A stretch of 64,000 bases of DNA from NCBI GenBank assembly GCA_020091685.1, contig CM034612.1, positions 25,102,655 to 25,166,654 on the forward strand, given 5' to 3'. How positions within the stretch are numbered: position 1 is the first letter of the stretch; each line of letters starts with the position of its first letter. The notes below the pieces were generated by a model that saw only the letters and a program-made list of their open reading frames with translations, made no database searches and had not been told where the DNA came from. A program made the position numbers and the translations under genes. This document shows, one piece after another, positions 58,501 to 64,000 of the stretch. This DNA is from Lutjanus erythropterus. Its lineage: Eukaryota > Chordata > Actinopteri > Lutjaniformes > Lutjanidae.

Positions 58501-61500
58501 TTAATCAACTATGAAAACAAAGCTCTTACTTACTACTAGCTTTTATTATGAAGTAGCAAAATCAAGAAATGTTGGCTTTTCATAAGCAGTAAATTAACAC
58601 GACTCAGCACAATTAATTATAGATATATTAATTATATCAAAATCACAGAATGGCTCTCTGCAATTTTCAAATCGTAGGAGGTGCAATATTTGTTAAAAGC
58701 AAATGTGTGTTAAATGTTGTGAGGCAGAGATGTCCTGTCCAACAAATCTTCTACAGACTTAAAAAAAAAATCTTCATTTGGTACAGATTCCTGTAAAAAA
58801 AAAAAAAAAAAAAAAATCACTGCATAGTTATTTAACATGTTCACTTTCTATCATTCTAATATTGCAAATCATATCGCAATTGCTATATCAGTCAAAATAA
58901 CCACAATATTTATGTTTTTCAATATGATGAATTGATCAATAATGTCACCAGTGATCAGTTAAGGAAAGTGCTTACAATCCTGCTCCAACATATTGTTATT
59001 ATATCGGCCTTAAATCCACCGTCCGTCAGCCTCCAAGCAAAAACACCAACTAAATCCTTTAACACTTCCCTTTTCATTTTGTAAGATAAAGTGACATTTT
59101 GGCTTCATTCAAAAAAAAAAAAAAAGTAACAATTGCCACTTGGCAGCATTCATTTTATTTTAACCAGCCCCAAAACAACTTTAGACCGTTTCTCTTTGAA
59201 AGTCAGAAAGTAAGGTCTTTAAGGAAACAACGAAAAATAGTTTCCACTCTGCGTGGAACAAAGGAAACCCAACACTTATGTCTGATTTATGGGATGTACC
59301 TGTGGAGGACTGAGGCATTTTTTATTATTATTTCAAGAGACTTACGGTTGCAGTGTGCATCAAAACATTAGTGTTTTCACACATGCATCAATCTTCCAAT
59401 TTTTTTCCTGTGACAAGAGGATCTCACCCATGAGCACGTCCTCACGAGTCGATCTTCAGAGTAGTTGGTGTGTTTCGAGATATATCTGTGTGTGATTTAA
59501 GACCCTCCAGGCGCTTTGTTATATCAGCTATCAGTGTGTAAAGATGAACATTAACACACACACCTACATGCTTTATGCTTGAAAGGACAGAGACAGTCCA
59601 GCTACATTCACATAAACTGTACGAAGAAAAAATATGTTGAATATCTCCTAAAAGAAAACATAGATTATGTTCAGTTGTTCTACATTATGAACCCCTTTAT
59701 AAATAAAACATATGTGACCAAAAGAAGTATATAGAATATTTAACATTTTAGTTTATTTGGAGTCCTGCCGTCACAACGGCTCCCTAAAGCATCAAATGTG
59801 GATTCATCCACCACTGAAAATAGTCCCTAATAATTGAACTATTTCCTCCTGTTCTTGTCATTTTTGTTAAAAACTATGGTGACCATCTGACGAAGGAAAT
59901 GTCCAAGCCTTTTTTAACTGTTTATAAGTGAGGTGTTTTAAAGTTTTGCATCTTCAGTAGGGAGCAGCAGTTTTGGAGCTGAAAGCCACAGACAGAAGGC
60001 AGGAACATTTCCACACAGCAAAACTGTATATTTTGATATTTCCACAGATGAAGTAACCCGAGATTACACATACGGAGAGACGGACCCCCTGGTGAGGCAA
60101 TGCCGCCTGTTACCATGGATACCCACTGATCTAGAAGGGGTCAGCAGCGACACCGCTGAACCCTCAGACTTGTACTACGAGGTGAGGACTACCATTATGG
60201 TTTTGTTGTGACAGTAGTCTCAGAAAATAGGCCAGTATGGTCCGGGCTTAAGGCCACAACACTTTGTCAAAACTTTCAGAAAAGATCAATCAGGTCAATG
60301 GTAGTCGTCTCCAGGACAGTTGCAGTTGTAGCGGCCTGCTGTTCATCGTGGTACTTGTATTTATCTGTGGCCATTGGGTCTCTGGTGGAGAGGTTGGCAG
60401 TTGGCCAGGTGTGTGTGTGTGTCTCTGGTGGGACGCTGGACAGTAGAATGCGCTTGCTGTGGCGCCTCATGATTTAGCCACTTCCCATCTGCGTTCTTCT
60501 GCTCTTGTCTGTGCTCTGGTTACCAGTTGTCCAGCTGATGTTGTAGCATCTGGTGCTCCGCTCCTCGGTGGGGCCTCGTCTCCCTCAGGTCCTGAAGTTC
60601 TACTGCAGTGAGTGATGTGGTACCAGTGGGGCTCCCCTATCTACAGTGGATTTGACAAATGGCACTTTTTTGGTGAACTGTCCCTTTTAACATCATTGCA
60701 TATCACACAGCTTTATAAGGCACCTCAGGTCCTTAAGAATCTTGCCACAAACAATAAAGGTAAAGTCTGGGTCGGTCAGTATTATCAGGAGAGGCTGGAA
60801 TTTCAAGGCTGAACACCCAGAGCCTCCCAACATGAAGCAAACCAAGTGTGAAGGTTAACAGTTGTCTCGAGGATTCGACATCCTGACCAATAATAATGAT
60901 TCATAACAGAGCTGTGACCTGCCAAGTAGCCTTTTTGTAAACAGACTTTTGTATAAGTTTCAGGTTCGTACAGGTGCTGGAAATCCTTGAAAACACTTGA
61001 ATTTCAATGTAGTGTTTTAGTTCTTGGATTTTGGATAAAGTGCTTGAAACTGCTTGAAATTGTAGTCACATGACTTTTATAATAAGTTGCTGCCCGACTG
61101 AATTATTTTCTGAGCCAGGTTGTTTAGGAAACTAATGATTCATCATTAATTGATTAGTTGCAAAATAAGAATTTAACTGATTAAACATGTATCAATTGAT
61201 CATTAATCGATCCTCATTTGTTTCGTCTGGCAGAGTCATTCATTGGATAAGAAACCTTCAAAAAAAATAAATGTGTGTATTTTATATCTTATTTATTATT
61301 AATTAGTTGTTAGCATTTTCAACTATCAGTTCAGGAAAAAAGCACAAAATTCGCAACCCTAATAGGAAGTCAAGTCTATTTAAAGGGACAGTTCACCCAA
61401 AAATGAAAATTCAGTCATTATCTAGTCACGCTCATGCAGATTGAAAGTTGGGTTTAGTTTTTTAGTCCACAAAACACTGCTGGAGTTTCACAGGAAAACA

Positions 61501-63575
61501 GAATCTCCCAAACAGTTGAAGTGAATGGTGACCAGTTTTTAAATGGGCAAAACAAACCACAAACCCCCAGCATTCCAAGTTGACTTGTACGACGTTATTT
61601 CCACCATTTAGCCTGAATCTTCACTGTAGATCCTTAGCTCGGCACCACATTCACGTGTGTGCGCACACCATCTGAACTAGGTGTGTGTGGTGTGACACTT
61701 TAGGAGATTTGGATCACACTAGACGAGCAGTACGGAGGCATTTTATATTTTGTTTTGATTTTGTTGTTTTTTCCATTTGAAGTCTGGTCACTATCCACTT
61801 TAACTGTTGCGAAACTCCAGCAGTGTTTTGTGAACTAAAAAAACTAAACCCAACCTATAGTCGGCATGAGGGTGAGTATAATGACTGAATTTTTATTTGG
61901 GCTGGAGATTTTTTGACGGGGGGTGTAAACATTAATGGCGTCCTCCTCAGTTGAGCTGTAGTCTCTCGTCCATGAGGCTCGGCCAGTGAGCAGTCTGTCA
62001 GCTGCCTCTGCTTAACAAAGGACTGCACCTATCTTACAGTGAAAATTAAGAACACACATTCTTTTCAGATGCTCAGGACTCAGTGAGCTGAATAACTGTT
62101 ACTTGTAAAACATTTTAGCTGCTGAGTCACAATTTATTTCCCAAACTTTTGCTGTCCTGTAAGAGTATTTTTGCAATTCCATAGTTCAATGTTGTGTATG
62201 GCTGCAACTAACTACAGTCATTGTCAATTAGTCTGTTGATCATTTTTCAAGTCATGTCTGTAACAATTATTTTCATTATCCATCAACATAAAGCAAATCA
62301 TGTGTTAATGTGTGAATCATGTGTGAATCGCTCTGATGCCTTTTAGGTCAACAATTGTGTCAACATCATGTTTCAAACTCAAGGCCTGTGGGCCAAATCC
62401 AGCCTGGCGCCTCATCTGATGTGGTCCATTAGAGTTTACAAAGAATTACAATTTTATGCTGGATTATGGAAGCACAATATCTCAATATCATATAGTGATG
62501 CTCTTGAGTGATTGTAGCTGTTAACGTTGCCTCGCAAAATATCCAGGAAAAGAAAAGTTGAAGGAGAGGAAAGGCAGTTTAGTTAGAGATGGCAAAACAA
62601 ATACATATTTGTGCTTAAAGGAGTGAATCTTCAAGGGCTGCACCTTTAATCATAATATTATTGAAATTGCAATATATCCAAATCGCATACCTGAAACGCA
62701 GCTTGTCAAAGAAAAGGAATAATGTGTGAGAAAACAGGCGTATAATGAAGTACTGTAGTGCTGCAGAGATGAGCTGGCCTAAAGCTCTTGTTCCCCAGAT
62801 GAAAGAAAACATGTGTGTTTGGTTCAGACCTCAACAAATATCACATCGTCTGCTTATAATATGCTATATTTAGAATTATTGTGGCCTTTGCAGATGTGAC
62901 AGCTAGCCACTCCATGGGTACTATCACAATACAGGAGTGGATAGATATAGTAAATGACTTATGTAAAGAAAAAAAGCGTTTTCCTCTCCATCTTCAGAAA
63001 AATGTGCACATCAAAGACCCTTACAGTCGGATTTTGTGTAGATATTGAATGGATGACCCTATAATGTTGGTTCATTCCAGCAAACCTCATACACTGCCGT
63101 GTATTGTTTTCTTTATCTCTCAGCGCTTCTTCTTATCTATTTGCATGAAGAATATCTGCTTCCCTTAGGTCCGTGTGGCTTAGTCAGCTCTTTTTTAAAA
63201 ACAGGTGTCAAACAGATATCCCCTAACAGCTGACTTCTTGTGTGCCGCTCACTATCAAATGTACTTCAGGGTAAAATCAGCCAGTTAAGAATGCTCTGAA
63301 AATTGGTGGCACAAGGAGGGCATTGTCTCCAAGGAAAATATTTAGGGAGAGTGCCATGGTGAAAGATATGCCACTACACCCCCACTGACATATTTTCATT
63401 ACACTCGTGTGCACACTTTAGCTCTCACAGAAGCAGAGTTACTTACTGATAATAGAAATTGTTCCTCCTTCATTGTCCTCTGTGTCTGTTTCTCCTAGAC
63501 TATTGTACGGGAGAACAAGGAGCAGCTTCCTGTAGAGATCCAACCCTCCACTGTCCCCGAGGACAAAATCCTCAA
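49577..63575 (+). CDS. ttll12: Tubulin-tyrosine-ligase-like protein 12, N-terminal six exons (3' partial)
   Basis: TTLL12 combines an N-terminal SET-like region with a C-terminal TTL-like ATP-grasp domain; it has been linked to tubulin and histone modification and innate signalling, and its ligase activity is doubtful. Exons here: 49577-49717, 52087-52259, 52883-53081, 56151-56310, 60048-60181, 63499-63575, all GT-AG with phases that join, giving about 294 codons of an expected ~640. Matching stretches include IYDAGEVFGIMQYQQE, TQESGLQASEPN, VFLVDHAWTFRVDDARQQLE, VPGLLPRMAALMGVDFHGE, VPVWYIMDEFGSQVQHSD, YSVLWPLQDL and RDYTYGETDPLVRQCRLLPW. An acidic run (EDNEDEEIGENEQEKKKD) lies at about residues 62-80. 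The start is ATG 49577; an in-frame ATG at 49598 (MNGDEDEEF) is a possible alternative. The TTL domain lies beyond the window. Confidence 0.95.
49745..49970 (+). promoter_or_regulatory. Repeat with two TCTCGCGAGA palindromes just inside ttll12 intron 1
   Basis: Perfect TCTCGCGAGA lies at 49778-49787 and 49947-49956, about 60 and 230 bp after exon 1. The block is the relative of 33035-33238 at snx4: both share CCGCGAAA, TTTTAA, then TAAAACAT, TAGCTTGT and the second palindrome in the same order. Promoter activity is inferred from the known motif. Confidence 0.5.
50685..51660. repeat. GTGGAAAGTAACTAAGTA-family repeat, second copy, interrupted
   Basis: The left part reads GAGGTGGAATTTAATTAAGT and AAGTACTGTACTGAAGTACC. 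The right part ends near AGTACTTTTACTTAAGTTAAG and CCTCTACCACTGG. The middle (about 51166-51550, opening CCCAAGTCCAAAAAAGTTG) is a different inserted repeat. Confidence 0.55.
52260..52882 (+). other. ttll12 intron 2
   Basis: AT-rich with no recognised repeat beyond a short AAC run near 52540. Confidence 0.6.
53767..53966 (+). mobile_element. tRNA-derived SINE, 200 bp, perfect 11-bp target duplication
   Basis: Pol III box A TGGCTCAGTTGG (53774-53785) and box B GGTTTGATTCC (53837-53847) lie in a tRNA-like head, followed by a CT-rich body and an A-rich tail. AAACTGCTTTG flanks both sides (53756-53766 and 53967-53977). The perfect flank indicates a fairly recent insertion. Confidence 0.92.
54319..54642. 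mobile_element. hAT-type MITE, TAGGGCTGCAAC family, copy in ttll12 intron 3
   Basis: Begins TAGAGCTGCAACGATTACTC; the core has CAAAACAAGACTTGGGCATC and CACCATTTTCTGGCATTTTA; it ends near AAATCGTTAGTGCTTGCA. Confidence 0.8.
56311..60047 (+). other. ttll12 intron 4
   Basis: A CA microsatellite lies at 56316-56337, right after the donor. About 56680-57420 is a block of unknown type; its AGAAAATAGACCAGACC stretch resembles 60220-60260. It ends in C-rich sequence and could be an LTR or other insertion. A hAT-type MITE is at 58029-58382 and an A-run at 58794-58817. The rest is unremarkable. Confidence 0.55.
58029..58382. mobile_element. hAT-type MITE, TAGGGCTGCAAC family, copy in ttll12 intron 4
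   Basis: Begins TAGAGCTGTAATGAGTAATC and ends near AATGAACATAATCGATAC. Within it, CACTGATCAGTATTTTT occurs twice in tandem near 58270-58308. Confidence 0.75.
60182..63498 (+). other. ttll12 intron 5
   Basis: Holds a short (TG)n run near 60408, the MITE at 61381-61905 and degraded hAT-like pieces near 61130 and 62200 (GCTGCAACTAACTACAGTC). No exon is apparent between 60182 and 63498. Confidence 0.6.
61381..61905. mobile_element. AAAGGGATAGTTCACCC-type MITE with both ends
   Basis: The left end TAAAGGGACAGTTCACCC with TGAAAATTCAGTCATTATC is mirrored at the right by ATAATGACTGAATTTTTATT and GGGC. Same family as 34097-34500. Confidence 0.8.
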
Positions 63576-64000
63576 GTAAGTGTCTCATCTCATCAGCTCA
63601 ACACCGGGGATGTAAAGAGATAAACAGACGCTGTAAAATAGTCAAGCAACATAATCGTTTTGTTAAGTTCACTTATGAGATTAAACCGTTTGATATCAAT
63701 GAGTTGTTGATGATTTACTTTATTAAGTGTCACCCAGAACCAAAGGTAATGTTCACACTATTGGTTCTATGGACGTTCTGTGGTCGTCGGTCAGTTGGTC
63801 CCGTCCACCACTTTGGTCCAGAATTAAGCCTGCGCTCCAATAACTTTTTGAAGTCAGAAGTTGGAGCTGGGAATGATGTCACACCCAAGTTGGAGGCGTT
63901 CCAGTAGACAAGTTGGAGTTTGTGCTAGCCAGGTTAGCAACTGTTAGCAGTACCTGTTGATAACAATGCATTCACAGGATTTTACACACACTGTTGCAAC
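63576..64000 (+). other. Start of ttll12 intron 6, runs off the window
   Basis: Donor GTAAGT follows CTCAA at 63575. The remaining 425 bp show no clear feature. Confidence 0.6.

Overview
The window is nuclear DNA from a teleost fish, most likely a percomorph. It is intron-rich and AT-rich between exons, and full of small DNA transposons, tRNA-derived SINE, L1-like and Rex3-like sequences typical of such genomes. All calls come from reading the sequence; no search was run.

Layout. (1) 1-18552, plus strand: a patatin-like phospholipase gene of the PNPLA2/PNPLA3 family, called pnpla3 because ttll12 lies nearby, as in human 22q13. Its start lies before base 1, and three of its exons carry net frameshifts. 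(2) 15-20 kb: mixed retroelement fragments. (3) 19845-25440: a 1.75-1.78 kb unit repeated head to tail. Each unit joins old dispersed repeats to the 3' end of a coiled-coil gene, and every junction has the same breakpoint. (4) 25440-32365, minus strand: an apparently undescribed gene for a giant coiled-coil protein built from roughly 40-45 near-identical units of 42 or 46 residues. Its reading frame is broken many times by one-base differences. (5) 33291-45748, plus strand: a complete, intact 14-exon snx4 (435 codons). (6) 49577-63575, plus strand: the first six exons of ttll12; the gene runs off the right edge.

The genes are not an operon and share no obvious pathway. PNPLA3 acts on lipid droplets, SNX4 in endosomal recycling and autophagy, and TTLL12 is a tubulin-ligase-like protein. 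The coiled-coil gene and snx4 are divergent, with start codons 925 bp apart.

Most unusual points: the coiled-coil array with its tandemly copied 3' end; two related repeats carrying TCTCGCGAGA-type palindromes beside the starts of snx4 and ttll12; an overlapping upstream ORF at the snx4 start; and one-base gaps concentrated in repeats and GC-rich exons, which may be assembly error rather than gene decay.
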